Positions 30,866-42,890 of a DNA stretch of 62,000 bases are shown here, piece by piece. This stretch comes from Mesostigma viride (lineage: Eukaryota; Streptophyta; Mesostigmatophyceae; Mesostigmatales; Mesostigmataceae), in contig RPFO01001075.1 of assembly GCA_009746045.1 (NCBI GenBank), positions 372,501 through 434,500 on the forward strand, given 5' to 3'. Position 1 is the stretch's first letter. Every line of letters begins with the position of its first letter. The notes below the pieces were generated by a model, which saw only the letters and a program-made list of their open reading frames with translations, searched no databases and was not told where the DNA came from. Both the position numbers and the translations under genes were made by a program.

Positions 30866-32130
30866 CGTGCTTGTTCCTTGTCAAAGTAGGGAGGCTCGCG
30901 GGGTAGGTGGCTGGTCATGCTTGTACCTTATCAAGGGAGGGGCCCACGTAGGGTAGGTGGGTGGGCATGCGTGTACCTTGTCAAGGGAGGGATTCACGTA
31001 TGGTAGGTGGGTGCACGAGCTTGGTCCTTGTCAAGAGGCACATACGTAGGGTAGGTGAGTGCACGTGCTTGTTCCTGCATGGTCAGGGGAGGCATGGATG
31101 TGGGGTAGGCATGTGCACGTGCTTATTCCTTGTCAAGGGAGGGACGCACGTAGTGTAGGTGAGTTCATGTGCTTGTTCCTTGTCAAAGGAGGGGTGCACA
31201 CAGGGTGGGTGGGTGCACGTGCTCGTTCGATTCTTGTCAAGGGAGGGACGCACGTAGTGTAGGTGAGTTCATGTGCTTGTTCCTTGTCAAAGGAGGGGTG
31301 CACATAGGGTGGGTGGGTGCACGTGCTCGTTCCTTGTCAAGGGAGGCATGCATGTGGGGTAGGCATGTGCACGTGCTTGTTTCATGTCAAGGGAGGGATG
31401 CAGGTAGGGTAGGTGGGTGGGCTTGCTTGTTCCTTGTCAAGGGAGGGATGCACGTACGGTAGATGAGTGCACATGCTTGTTCCTTGTCAAAGGAGGGGGG
31501 CATGTGGAGTAGGAATGTGCACATGGTTGTTCCATGTCAAGGGAGGGATGCAGGTAGGGTAGGTGGGTGGGCATGCTTGTACCTTATCAAGGGAGGGGCG
31601 GACATAGGGTTGGTGGGTGCACGTGCTTGTTCGATGTCAAAGGAGGGACGCATGTGGGGTAGGCATGTGCACATGCTTGTTCCATGTCACAGGAGGGATG
31701 CACGTAGGGTAGGTGGGTGCACGTGCTTGTTACTGGTCAGGGGAGGCATGGATGTGGGGTAGGCATGTGCACGTGCCTATTCCTTGTCAAGGGAGGGACG
31801 CGCGTAGTGTAGGTGAGTTCATGTGCTTGTTCCTTGTCAAAGGAGGGGTGCACACAGGGTGGGTGGGTGCACGTGCTCGTTCGATTCTTGTCAAGGGAGG
31901 CATGCATGTGGGGTAGGCATGTGCACGTGCTTGTTCCTTGTCAAAGGAGGGGTGCACATAGGGTAGGTGGGTGCACGTGCCCGTTCGATTCTTGTCAAGG
32001 GAGGCATGCATGTGGGGTGGGGCATGTGCACGTGCTTGTTCCTTGTCAAGGGAGGGACACAACAGGGTATGTGGGTGGTTTTGCTGGTTCCTTGCCATGG
32101 GAGGGACGTAATAGGGTAGGTGAGTGCACG
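30866..32130. repeat. 51-bp minisatellite, about 24 units
   Basis: Core unit GTGCACGTGCTTGTTCCTTG, TCAAGGGAGGGATGCACGT, AGGGTAGGTGGGTG. A period close to 51 (17 codons) keeps frames open, giving spurious ORFs of 60-120 aa. Blocks of four to five units recur (about 31120-31330 and 31755-31990), so there is higher-order structure. Confidence 0.95.
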
Positions 32131-32470
32131 CATCATTTTTTTCCTTATTCTCAGCCCATCAACTAGAACTTTCAGCTGCCAGTCCTCACTAGTCTACGAC
32201 CGTAACTGCATTCGGGTTCATGTTAAATACGTTGCGTTTTTCTTGGACGGCATGGAAGATGCTGTCATTTTCAAGAGAGGGATGCACGTACGTATTGGTG
32301 GTGGTGCACGCATCGTCCCTTTTCTTACTAGTTGCCTGTGTACTAGAAATTTCAACTGCTATTCCTCGCTACCGTATGGCCGTAACTGCATTCGGGGCAT
32401 TTCGCGTTTTCTATGAGTGCGTGACAGTTGCTGTCTTACTTGGACAAAGGCGGAATGAACTGCAGGCAAT
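32131..32470. repeat. Two imperfect about 180-bp repeats
   Basis: The segment 32120-32290 recurs at 32295-32470 with divergence; shared words include GACCGTAACTGCATTCGGG/GGCCGTAACTGCATTCGGG and AGAGGGATGCACGTACG, which links it to the minisatellite. Confidence 0.7.
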
Positions 32471-32859
32471 CCGGAATGATTAAGACGGGAAGTTGGTCAA
32501 CTCGCACCAAAAGCGGAGCCGCCATATGGACGGCGGTACCTTTCAAATCAACAAGGGCGATTACCCCTGGCCGAGCGGACTTGAGGGTGACAACAGCTTC
32601 AAGACGCCACCCTCATCGGCCAAGGTTCTACTGCCGTAACGGCTTAATTTATTACCTAAGATGTTCCGTGAACTTCATGTGCGTCATCTCCACGATTTCA
32701 TCATGAAGCCCACGTTGACAACATCGGATGGAAGTGATTCGTGCAATTGATTATTAATGACTTCTTAAACATTTTAATGAAATGCCTAATTCAAAAATGC
32801 ATCTTGAAAAGCACCATATCATGCAAGCCACTCACCATAGCCGGGGTCAATGCATTTTA
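32471..32859. other. Unassigned stretch
   Basis: No gene or repeat recognised. Confidence 0.3.
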
Positions 32860-33378
32860 GAATTCGGGGCCATAACCCGGACGGGCTGCGTTGTAGGCAT
32901 GGGTTACTATTATTACTGGGGCATAACCGGCCCCGTAACCACCGCAGTAGCCAGGGTCAACTACTGGGCCGTAACTACTGCAGGTTACGGGACGGTTGAC
33001 GGACCCGTAACCAGGCCAGTAGCCAGGCCCGGTTATCAGAACTGGTCCCGTAACCATGCCGGTAACCCATCCCGGTTCTCAGAACTGGTCCCGTAACCAT
33101 ACCAGTTTACCGCCCGGTAACTTCTACTTGGGCCGTAACCATGACCGTAACCCAGATAGGTTACGGGCATGGTTACGGCTCCGGTAAAAGTTACACACCC
33201 AGTAAACGTTCCGGTAACTATTACCGCCCGGTAACCATTTCCGGCCGGTATTTAGTCTGTCGCGTTTAAGGTTACCGGCCGGTAACCTGGCCGGTAACCT
33301 TAAACGTACATGGTTACTGGCCAGTAACCCCCCCGGTAACCTCAACCGGGGCGTTTACGTCCCGTAAAATTAACTCCT
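32860..33378. repeat. GTTACGG-rich block, second copy (inverted)
   Basis: About 520 bp dense in GGTTACGG, CCGGTAACC and CCAGTAACC in both orientations. On the minus strand it starts TCCCCGCACTAGG-AGTTAATTTT, the same junction as at 7634-7655. Both copies border fragments of the copia-like family. Confidence 0.8.
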
Positions 33379-33394
33379 AGTGCGGGGACGGATC

Positions 33395-34385
33395 TTTGAC
33401 CATGACAGACGGTGCACTGCCTGGTGGGAGCCATCAATGGCCACCCAGCACTTATGACCAGCGGCTTCTACTCGGGTCACCACCCCATCATGCCATGCAG
33501 CTGCCACGTTTCCCTGGAAAGCTTGGCTCCTTCCACACAACAACCTGTAGTCCAACGTTAGGTTCTAGGACACAGTCTCCAGCCCTTGTCTTTCTGCCTC
33601 AGCTTGAGGAACTTGGCCTCTAGCTTCTCCTTCCATGCCTGCTCAGCATCAGCTGGCAGCATCCTGGTATGCAGCATAAGAGGATTGATGGCAAATATGT
33701 CACCAAAGAACATGATGGGAGTCCTCAGGTTCAGCATATCCTCCACAGAACGTAGCCATGCAGATGTCACAATGGCAGATGACGTCCAAGTGGTATCCTC
33801 TCCACCAGCAGCACAGTCTTGATCTCTTGGATGGCTCTCTCCACCACCCCTTAATTGCTGGCCGTGGCTCTCCCTGGGTGTAATCAGCAACTCTGGAAAC
33901 TCTGGCAGGTTCTCACAGCACTCAAACTGAATGTCACACTGCAGTGCTCAACTCCAACCCAGGGTACCTGCTCCTTGTCAACTTCAGAGCAGCAATCAAC
34001 GTAGGTTTCTCCATGTCAGGCAGGATCTCTAGGGTCTTGTACTTGGTATATCTGTCCACTGCCACCAGCAGCTTCAAACCCCTGATTCTCTGAATATCCA
34101 CCTGCACATGGCCTGGATGCAAAATAGGAGACCTGGCATGAGACTGCTTGGGCTTTCTAGCAACTAGCCTGCACCTGCAAGCTTGAGCAACCTGTTGGCA
34201 AATGGAGTACAACTCACTTCCTCCCAGCCGTCTAGCAACTTGCAAAGACTGAGCTGCATGGCCAAACATGGTATGCAACCTTGAGGCAATGTCATACAAG
34301 AGAGAAAATATGTCATTATTAGCACTCAAGATATGTACAGATCCCTTATGTACAGGAGGCACCAGGGTCTTGCCTGTCAGACTGT
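33395..34385 (-). pseudogene. E4 integrase
   Basis: The minus strand encodes RLHTMFGHAAQS (zinc-binding H-x4-H) and ACRCRLVARKPKQSHA (C-x-C, as in E1), then VQVDIQRIRGLKLLVAVDRY with the first catalytic D. After decay around 33900 it gives LLITPRESHGQQ, TSAWLRSVEDMLN and a C-terminal HDGVVTRVEAAGHKCW and VHRLSWSKIRP. Colinear with residues 100-390 of the E1 ORF. Frameshifts near 33540, 33860 and 33940 inactivate it. The variant C-x-C zinc ligand in two diverged copies suggests it is a genuine family trait. Confidence 0.8.
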
Positions 34386-34390
34386 CTACA
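34386..34390. other. Target-site duplication CTACA (left)
   Basis: CTACA at 34386-34390 and 40991-40995 flanks the 6.6-kb LTR element. Confidence 0.9.
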
Positions 34391-35087
34391 TTTTACATCC
34401 CGGCTGACTGCCGGGTGTAAAAGATCTACACCTGATTCATAATAGACCATTATGAACAGTGGTCGCTATATTAATCTACGCAATCCACACCATGACTAGT
34501 GTGGACGATAACTAATCTAACATAATTAACCTGGCGCAGTTGACCCTGGCCGGTTCAAGCCCGAGGTGTTGCAACCTCGTGGGAAGCTGGGCGAAATGCC
34601 TCCCGAGGTACATGTAGCATTTACGACAGGAATTCAGGACCATGCATTTCCTAAACCCGCGGGCGTGACCCAGCCGGAAAGAGAAAGAGATTAACTCAAT
34701 TCATTTCATTCATTCCGGGGGTGACAATGGTGAACGTTCCCACACACTATTAACCTTGGCGGCTCACGGCGTTGCCAAGCAGTGCCAAGCAGCACTGCTT
34801 GGACGCATGGTAGCCAACCGAGATCTCTAGGGCGCTACGGTTCACACGAATTGACCGTACGACCCAAAACGACTTATACTAGGTCCACGCACATTGACAT
34901 GCTGCGCACCTACATATAAACCAAAGTACCGAAAGTACTACAAAACCACTAAATAGCAAGTACAACGCCGCATGAACCGGCTGTACAAATAGTCCTAAAT
35001 AGTCGAACACTAAGACTTCGCCTATTTCACATTGTTGCGCCGAACTGTCCACTAAAGGAACCTAATTAAATAGGCTTGGACGCAACA
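34391..35087 (-). repeat. LARD-like element, left LTR (3' LTR)
   Basis: Plus-strand ends TTTTACATCCCGG and GGACGCAACA; read on the minus strand it begins TGTTGCGTCC. The first 28 bp form a hairpin (TTTTACAtCCCGGC ... GCCGGGTGTAAAA). Confidence 0.93.
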
Positions 35088-35103
35088 CTCCTCCCCCCTC
35101 TCT
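35088..35103 (-). other. LARD-like element polypurine tract
   Basis: The minus strand reads AGAGGGGGGAGGAG directly before TGTTGCGTCC. Confidence 0.85.
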
Positions 35104-38100
35104 AGGGAGAGGTCGGCTACCCCGCTAGCCCAACGACAACCACGCCCAGAACATGCTAGACTCCGTATACGCATGGTGCAACCCATGAGTGACCTATGGT
35201 CCCGATGGGGCAGGGACCAGCTTGCACGACTAAGCTGGTCCATCGGGCAAGCCCAACTCAGATCCCGTCCATTGGCCGCGCGGCACGCAGAAGAAGGATG
35301 CATGCCCAAAGGACAGAAGCGAGGGGCCAAGACACAGGGCAGTGAGCCAAGGTCTCCACGATCACCACAAGTTTAGCCACGGACATACGTGAATCGTAAC
35401 ACATCCAAAGTGAGGATAGTCAATACAGGCATCGACACGACCACCACTGTAACTGCACGAGGTGATACATCACACGCAGGTGGCTCAACCTCCAAATTCT
35501 CATCACAAGAGCCAATAAAGGCCATGCTACAATAAAGTAACCAAAAGTCGCCAAAGATCACCGAGTGTCGCCAAATGTCACCGAATGTCGCCAAATGTCA
35601 CCAAATGTCACCAACTCAACGACGTCCCAAATAGAACAGTCTACTAATGGCAAGCAAGGTGCCAAAAGCTCCAACCCGATAAGACAATGTGGTGAAGAAC
35701 ACAATGTAAACTGTCATGTGACCATGACCAATCGCACGCCCGTACTATCGCCACACGTGGCAATAGGGAGGTCCACCCAGACCCCTGAGGGGGAACCTGG
35801 ACAGGAGCCAAAGGTCGGTGGGAGGAGCTGGAAAGCCCCGCCACGAGGGGACCTGACGGCCCCGGTGCGATCCCTGGACGGGCACTGGAAAGCCCCGTCA
35901 TTGGGGGACCTGACGGCCCCACAACCCCGGAATTACCACCCGCAACGGTCACAGTACCCACCGGTAACGTCGCGCTGGTGACTGCCCCGCCCGGCCCTTA
36001 AGGCGCGACCTGATTGGGTCCTGCACTGAAAGGTGCAGAAGCCCCAGGTCCCGCCGCCGCTTGGGGAGTCAACATCCGCTCCATCACCTTTTGGAGTACC
36101 GCTTCCATCGTGGTGGACAACCGCGCCTAAAAAAAAACTCTGCCTGTGCAACCATCTGTTTCTCCAAACCTAAACGCAGCGCCTGCAGCTGGGAGATAAC
36201 CCGCTGCTCGACCTCCACCGCGGACTGCGAAGAGAGGTCGGACGCTTTGTTAATGCCGGAAACCATGTTGTCCAACAAATGACTCGCCGATGCGTCCATC
36301 GACTCGCCGATGTGGCCACTGTGTCTCCTTGTCCTTGTCGCCCGTCGCCACTATACCTGAGGGGCATAGCGCGGGCTCCATGTACCGTGGCTTACCACCG
36401 TTGCACAAATATACGCTTGCGACGGAAGTCGCGTGTGATACTTCGCCCAACGGCCGCCCTAGCGCTGACTGCCGCCACTGCGCCGACGTACGTAACCCTT
36501 ATGAAATCGGTGTCCCTCGCCACCTCGTATGACTACAAGGGGGACTCCGCGCCGAATGAACTAACGCCGAGGTCCAACCCCTCCTGAAGAGCGGGGTCCT
36601 GAAGAGCAGATAGCTCCTCCTTGCGGACCTGCGGCTGGTAATGGTGTGGTGGGGAAGAGACAAGTGTGCATGACTGCGCACATCCATCGCACGAAAGAGA
36701 TGAGATACCTCCCCCCCCTAAGGGGGAGCCAAGCGTGTGCCGCGGCATGGAGGAACCCGCACCAAGTTCAAAGAAAAAAAATTGAAAGATTCCTCTGACA
36801 CGCATACGCATCTTCCAATCCTTTATGCACACACCACGTACACCTACATACATCTTCTAAGCGCACACATCATAGTGCAGCTGACCCTTGTCCCTGATGA
36901 ACCAGGGACACCCAACCACGTATCTACTATACACATACCAACACATGCACCTGATCTCACCACTAGTAATAACACTAGTAACCTCAGTGCTTTCTCACAC
37001 AGACTCCTCCCCCCCCTAAGGGGGATGGGAGCCTTTCCCTTCAGTCCACTAACTGGGTAACACACAGATGCCTATATCTGTGACTCCTCCCCCCCTAAGG
37101 GGCTGTGAAGCCTCTTCCTTCTTCTCTCCTCCCCCCTCTATGGGAATCGGAGCGCCCTCGCGACGGAAAGCACCCGGAGGGGGGGGGGGGGGAAAGGAAA
37201 AAAAAATTCCAAACGAACCAAACAGATGGAATATCAAGCCAAAATAGACGTGCCACAACTGAGGTACAAAGACATTGTACCCACAAGGGTACCCCAAGAC
37301 TGGGGAGAAAGGGGTGTGAAGTTCAGGACAAGGCAGTGTCTACGAAACATGTGTCCGAATGGCAGTGAGAGTGGAGTGATCAGGTCCACAAGCAAGGCTG
37401 CCCCTACAAACACGTCGAGGAACTCCCCGGTACTGAGCTATCACGAGCCCCTGTCATCATGGTAGATGTGTCTTTCTAGCGATGTCCGATAAACCATTGC
37501 CACGGTTACCAGCATGACCGCTAGTATTGAGTAAAAAAAAATAGGTATGACTACCTGCAACAGAAACGTGCCACACACCCACAACAATGGGTATGAACAC
37601 CCATTATCACCTGACATCAATACAAGCAAACAACATGTATGACCAACAGCAACCCCTATTAACAACAAGGAATACTACTTGCTAGCTCCTGGCACGGTGG
37701 CTGTGCAGGGGAGGGGGGATGGCAACGGGCTGAATGCGACTGAGGATAGATGATGTGGGGGTGGTGGTAAAACCCAATGCACCCCGCATGTGAAGAGTCC
37801 TAACTCCCCTTAGAACAGGGAAGAGAACAAAATGCTAATAGCGCCTTCAGACTGAAGGAGTACTGCTAACCCTATAGGATCCATAGATTGTTATGTCAAG
37901 CAACAAAAATCAACAACAATCCCAGGCCCGTCATGCAGCTAAGTGCTCCATTGCCTAAAACCTGCAACTAAGAAGGTTGCACATTGTGGCGACGTAACCC
38001 TCCCTGACTGGAAGGAAAAAGTACGAGGAGACAAGTGTGCATGACAGGAGTACTGGGAACCCTGTAGGATCCACATGTGGGAAATGATGTCCATGAACGT

Positions 38101-40276
38101 CCACAACAGCATGCATTTCAGCAAAGTGAAATCTGCAACTAGGAAGGTTGCAAAGCATATGCTGATAGAACCCTCCCTGACTGGAAGGAAAAGTAAGGTA
38201 CCCGAGCTACAACAACCAAGCGCATCATCCTGAAACAACCACGTCGCATAGACACGTCAAAGGTAAGAAACATTAATTACCCTTGCCAAACAGGCCGACG
38301 CTTGAAGATGGACATGATGCACAAAGGAACAAGCCGGTGGAACGCCGGAGACAACCACTAAGGAAACAAAAGAGGTAAAGCGTTGATGCACTTCACATGG
38401 ACGGCCGTGAGGGCCATATACACAGGAACCAAAAGAAGCAAAAGAGACAAAATACTCATGATGGCACCAGCTATGACTAACTGTTGCAACAACTGTCACT
38501 TTAACTAATTGATCCCAACAAAGAGACAGCAACAGCCATGAGGGTATCCCTAATTGCGATGTCTAGTAGCAAATAAGACCAACCTAGACAACACAGCTAT
38601 TACTAGCTGCTGTCACAGCTGATACAAATATTGCTAGAATATTGCAGTCACTAAAGACTACAAGGGACGATGCTACTAAAGATAGCAATTGTCACTATAG
38701 CACCTATAAGGTGAGCACAGGCAGCCATCCTGGCCCCTGCAAAGGAGGTACATGGTACAGGCAGCTAACGGCTACAACCACAGGGACACAGTGTCAACAT
38801 ACTGGCATGACTAGCAGCATATGGAAATAACCAAACAACAAAAGAAAGAAGAAGGACAGGTGTGACCACCCGTGACAGCGCAGCAGCTAGCCAGACTGGC
38901 TACTACCTGCCTGTCTCCAAGATACTGGCATGACTACCAGCACCTAAAGAAAATAAAACAACCCAATGAAGGAAAAGAACAAGTGTGACCACCTGTAACA
39001 GTGCAGCAGCCAACCAAAGTAGCTACTACTGCGCGTCACCACTCGCGCATGCAACAGATATGACTACCTGTTGTCACAGCTACGTAGTGCATCCAACAAT
39101 TGTTGCCCTCCCTGTACCCTCTACACTGATGACCCAGGTGAGAGGAGGGTTGGGGCAGAAGGCAAAGGTGGTGGTGAAGGTCATAGAGTGGTACAAGTGG
39201 CTCCTAGTGACCCAGGAGTGCCGTGTGCATAAGAATTAACTCTTCTGCCTGAACAAGAGTGGCAAGACCTGCCTCCACCACCCGTACCCACGAATGACCT
39301 GTTCAGCGTGCTCCGAAGATTAAGGAGCAAGCCACAGTGTACACTATTGCTGCTAGGGGCTACAGCCTATAAGGGCTGCCACTGAAAGAAACACTTGGGC
39401 TACAGCCTGGAAGGACTGCAACGCTAAATGGGCTACAGCCGGGAGAGGCTGCAACGCGAAAATGGGCTACAGCCGGGAATGGCTGCAACGCCAAAATGGG
39501 CTACAGCCGGGAAGGGCTGCAACGCAAAAATGGGCTACAGCCTGGAAGGGCTGCAGCACACACACACACACACACACACACAAAGCGGGCTACAGCCTGT
39601 AAGGGCTGCAGCACCACAATGGGCTACAGCCGGGAAGGGCTGCAACGCGAAAATGGGCTACAGCCGGGAAGGGCTGCAGCATGACAAAAAGAAAAGGGGG
39701 CTACAGCCTGGAAGGGCTGCAACCCTAAAAGAAACACTACTGGGTAGGGCTGCATATACTGATAGAAATTCAAGTCTAGGAAAAACTAAAATTTCAACAG
39801 CATTGGCCGAAGGAGCGTTCTATTATAATGAACAATCCTACTCCGGGCATACCTGTGTCTTCGACTCCCCCAGCTGACTGCCGGGTGTCGTGCCCATGGA
39901 CGCTGCCGAAGTAAAAGAGGTCGCCGATGATGAGGATATTCCCTCGGACGCTCGCCAGCACCCCGCCCCACTAAAAAGTCGACTACAGGGGGATTATGGA
40001 CCCGCTATAGGTTCTCGATGCCGATTTCCGGACTTATTCAATAACTACCGAACCCATAACCCCTCTTCGGCAGTGGCAATTGAAAATCGACCTACCGCCT
40101 AAAGAAAAAAAATTAAATTCGTGAAAAAAATCCGTTCCTGACAGGAACCTGGGTCATGACCTCTAGAGTGTAGGTCACGACATACGCACAATCGCAAGGT
40201 GGCCAGTCTGCGATGTGACTGTACAGTTGTTTTAGAAACTTATAAACAGCGCTTATTTACCTCTGCGACTCAGGTG
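35104..40276. other. LARD-like element interior
   Basis: Mostly noncoding. Items seen: AATGTCACC/GCC short repeats at 35550-35615; a possible small minus-strand ORF (36299 to 35933, one frameshift at an A-run near 36130) with a helical segment QRVISQLQALRLGLEKQM that could be a gag remnant; CTCCCCCCCTAAGGGGG tracts near 36710, 37010, 37085 and 37125; and the minisatellite at 39345-39745. Nothing else is recognisable. Confidence 0.55.
39345..39745. repeat. GGGCTACAGCC minisatellite in the LARD interior
   Basis: About eleven units of 33-36 bp: GGGCTACAGCCGGGAAGG, GCTGCAACGCGAAAAT. A (CA)n run of 26 bp at about 39558-39583 replaces part of one unit. ORFs through it are artefacts. Confidence 0.9.
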
Positions 40277-40293
40277 GATTCCTCCGAGTCCAG
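40277..40293 (-). other. LARD-like element primer-binding site
   Basis: The minus strand reads TGGACTCGGAGGAATCC right after the 5' LTR, complementary to a tRNA 3' end GGATTCCTCCGAGTCCA. Which tRNA is not clear. Confidence 0.75.
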
Positions 40294-40990
40294 TTTTACA
40301 TCCCGGCTGACTGCCGGGTGTAAAAGATCTACACCTGATTCATAATAGGCCATTATGAACAGTGGTCGCTATATTAATCTACGCAATCCACACCATGACT
40401 AGTGTGGACGATAACTAATCTAACATAATTAACCTGGCGCAGTTGACCCTGGCCGGTTCAAGCCCGAGGTGTTGCAACCTCGTGGGAAGCTGGGCGAAAT
40501 GCCTCCCGAGGTACATGTAGCATTTACGACAGGAATTCAGGACCATGCATTTCCTAAACCCGCGGGCGTGACACAGCCGGAAAGAGAAAGAGATTAACTC
40601 AATTCATTTCATTCATTCCGGGGGTGACAATGGTGAACGTTCCCACACACTATTAACCTTGGCGGCTCACGGCGTTGCCAAGCAGTGCCAAGCAGCACTG
40701 CTTGGACGCATGGTAGCCAACCGAGATCTCTAGGGCGCTACGGTTCACACGAATTGACCGTACGACCCAAAACGACTTATACTAGGTCCACGCACATTGA
40801 CATGCTGCGCACCTACATATAAACCAAAGTACCGAAAGTACTACAAAACCACTAAATAGCAAGTACAACGCCGCATGAACCGGCTGTACAAATAGTCCTA
40901 AATAGTCGAACACTAAGACTTCGCCTATTTCACATTGTTGCGCCGAACTGTCCACTAAAGGAACCTAATTAAATAGGCTTGGACGCAACA
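40294..40990 (-). repeat. LARD-like element, right LTR (5' LTR)
   Basis: 697 bp, pairs with 34391-35087; followed by CTACA at 40991-40995. Confidence 0.93.
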
Positions 40991-40995
40991 CTACA

Positions 40996-42890
40996 GTCCT
41001 ATCCTCATCCTGACCATCCTGTGCCAGTCCTGCACGGTCAGAATGCTTCTGAGATCCACCTGGGTCCACAGCACCAGGTCCTACCTCAGGCTCAGCACCG
41101 CCATGGCGGGCACATTGGCGAGTAACCACTGCAGCTACAGCTGGCATACTCTCTGTGGTAACCAAGCTTGCCCCATCGTGTCCAAATTATGCAGACTCTA
41201 TCACAAGAGCATGGGGCTGCCCCTCACTGCCATCACTAGCAGCTACATTACACACCCCTGCTGGGGGCACCCTCCAGGGTTCAGGGATGTGTGCAGGCTC
41301 CAGTCAATGATCAACAGCCTTGCCCTTGCCCTTGTCCTGGGATGGACCAGCCTTCTCCTTGCTGCCAGTGACCCTGGGCTGGCTTAATTGCTCTGACCTT
41401 CCTGCCTCAGGTACGAGGGACACTCATTCCTGAAGTGACCCTTCCCTTGGCAGAAATAACATTCCGCCTGACTGGTGTCCCGTGAGGTCCCACTGCTGGG
41501 CCCAGCCTTGGGAGGACCACCCACCCTCTTGAAGTCAAACTGGGACTGTGGAGGTCCCGACTTCGGAGCTAGGTGTCCCACGTCCAGCCATTCTGCCACG
41601 CCCCCTCCTGGACCTTCCTCGAGACCTCGACCCCTGAACGAGGTGTCGAGGTCTCAGGCCCCCTTGAGGACGCTGGACCCCCGTGGCCCGATCCCCTCAA
41701 TGATGGACTTGACTGCAGGCTTGCAGCTGCCTCCTCGTCCTCTTGACGTGGGCGCTTCCCCCCTACATACTTGCCACTGAAGCACTCATACAGCTGGTCC
41801 GTCATGGCAGCCCACCCATGGACCTGGCGCATGTGGATGGTCAGGATGGACACGTTGTCCATCGTGATAGGATCCAGCTGCAGTGACTAGAGAAAGTCCC
41901 CCATGGCCATTCTGTCTGCACAGAAGAATCCTTTAGCCATGCATGGCGTCCTCCCTCATGCAGCTTACAGAAGTCTTCAAACGCATGGACCACCAACTGC
42001 CCCTTGATGGGCTTGTAGTCCAGGTACTCAGGACTGCTTCAAGTGAGAACCATCTATGGTCCTCTTATCGCTTAAGAACACCCTGAGGCACGTCATGAAC
42101 GCAGCCCAGGTATCCCCCGCTGAATGGCGCTCTCGGACGAACTTAAACAGCCGCCTTGCCGACTGCCGTATGTAGGCACTGGACGCCAGACTGCGAAGCT
42201 TGTCGCCGGGGTAGATGTCCGTGTACAAGTTCATATCCTCCAGCATTCTCTCGATCAGCGTCTCTGGGCTGCCAATTGTCTTTGATTGACTGAAATTGGC
42301 TCAGCACAGCGTAACCCTCGGCTACGGTCGGCCGCCTAGGCGCTGCTTGGGCTGCTGCTGGCGCGTTCTGAGCGCCTTGAGACCCCGGCCTGACTCTGCA
42401 TGATCATCCTCGATCTAGACCAGCCTGGTCCCCTAGTGCAGGCCCTCCTCCTCGTCCACCGCGTCCATCCATATCAGCGCCGCGCCGCTCAAAGCCGACC
42501 CCACGTCCTCGTTGGTCGGATGCTCCCTCGCTCATGATCGGTCTTGTTCAGGTCTGCTACAAATCAGCCAAGTGGCCAGACAGCAATTAAAGCAATATAC
42601 GCTGCTGAACAAGAAAGAAGATGACAAGTGTTACCACTTAGTCAAGCCCACCACTGCCACCCGCGGGCGCCACCTGGTTTTCCTTGTCGCTGTCGCTCAC
42701 ACTGATGAGCTCTAGGCATGGCACCCTGCTGCCAGCAGCACCGTCGTCAGCCCGCTGTCGGCTCGCGATGACAGCGTCGTCACCGTTGGCGTAGTAAACA
42801 GGCGACAACCCGTCGCTGCCACCCCGCGGGTTATACCTTGGCACCTCGCGGTCGCCAAGCTCCTCGTCGCTTAGATCAGCGACCCCCACA
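40996..42890 (-). pseudogene. E4 gag with CCHC knuckle
   Basis: The minus strand encodes an acidic serine-rich N-terminus (42889 to 42638), a helical capsid-like stretch (42246 to 42028) with YPGDKLRSLASSAYIRQSA and VRERHSAGDTWAAFM, then YECFSGKYVGGKRPRQEDEE (about 41740-41800) and a CCHC knuckle CYFCQGKGHFRNECP (about 41417-41461). Gag assembles the particle and binds RNA. Several frameshifts and stops split it, so it is inactive. The knuckle matches E1 in spacing. Confidence 0.7.

Larger units (their letters stand above)
34391..40990 (-). mobile_element. Non-autonomous LTR element (LARD-like), 6.6 kb
   Basis: Two 697-bp LTRs differ at only two positions that I can see (34445/40348 and 34667/40570) and are flanked by CTACA. 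On the minus strand the 5' LTR (40990 to 40294) is followed by TGGACTCGGAGGAATCC, a TGG-starting primer-binding site, and the 3' LTR is preceded by a GAGAGGGGGGAGGAG polypurine tract. The 5.2-kb interior has no recognisable gag, protease, RT or integrase. This is the definition of a large retrotransposon derivative. It must have been mobilised in trans, and recently. Confidence 0.9.
33388..42890 (-). mobile_element. E4: copia-like element remnant, split by a 6.6-kb LTR element
   Basis: The minus strand reads gag (42890-41384), insertion (40990-34391), then integrase (34385-33395). Joining the two sides at the CTACA duplication gives about 575 bp between the CCHC knuckle and the integrase zinc domain, the same as in E1. 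Protease, RT and RNase H are missing: the element is cut at 33388 against the GTTACGG block. No LTR was identified for it. Confidence 0.8.

Noticed and set aside
30961-32166. Repeat-protein ORFs in the 51-bp minisatellite
   Set aside because: The period near a multiple of three keeps frames open in both strands; no start context, domain or transcript support.
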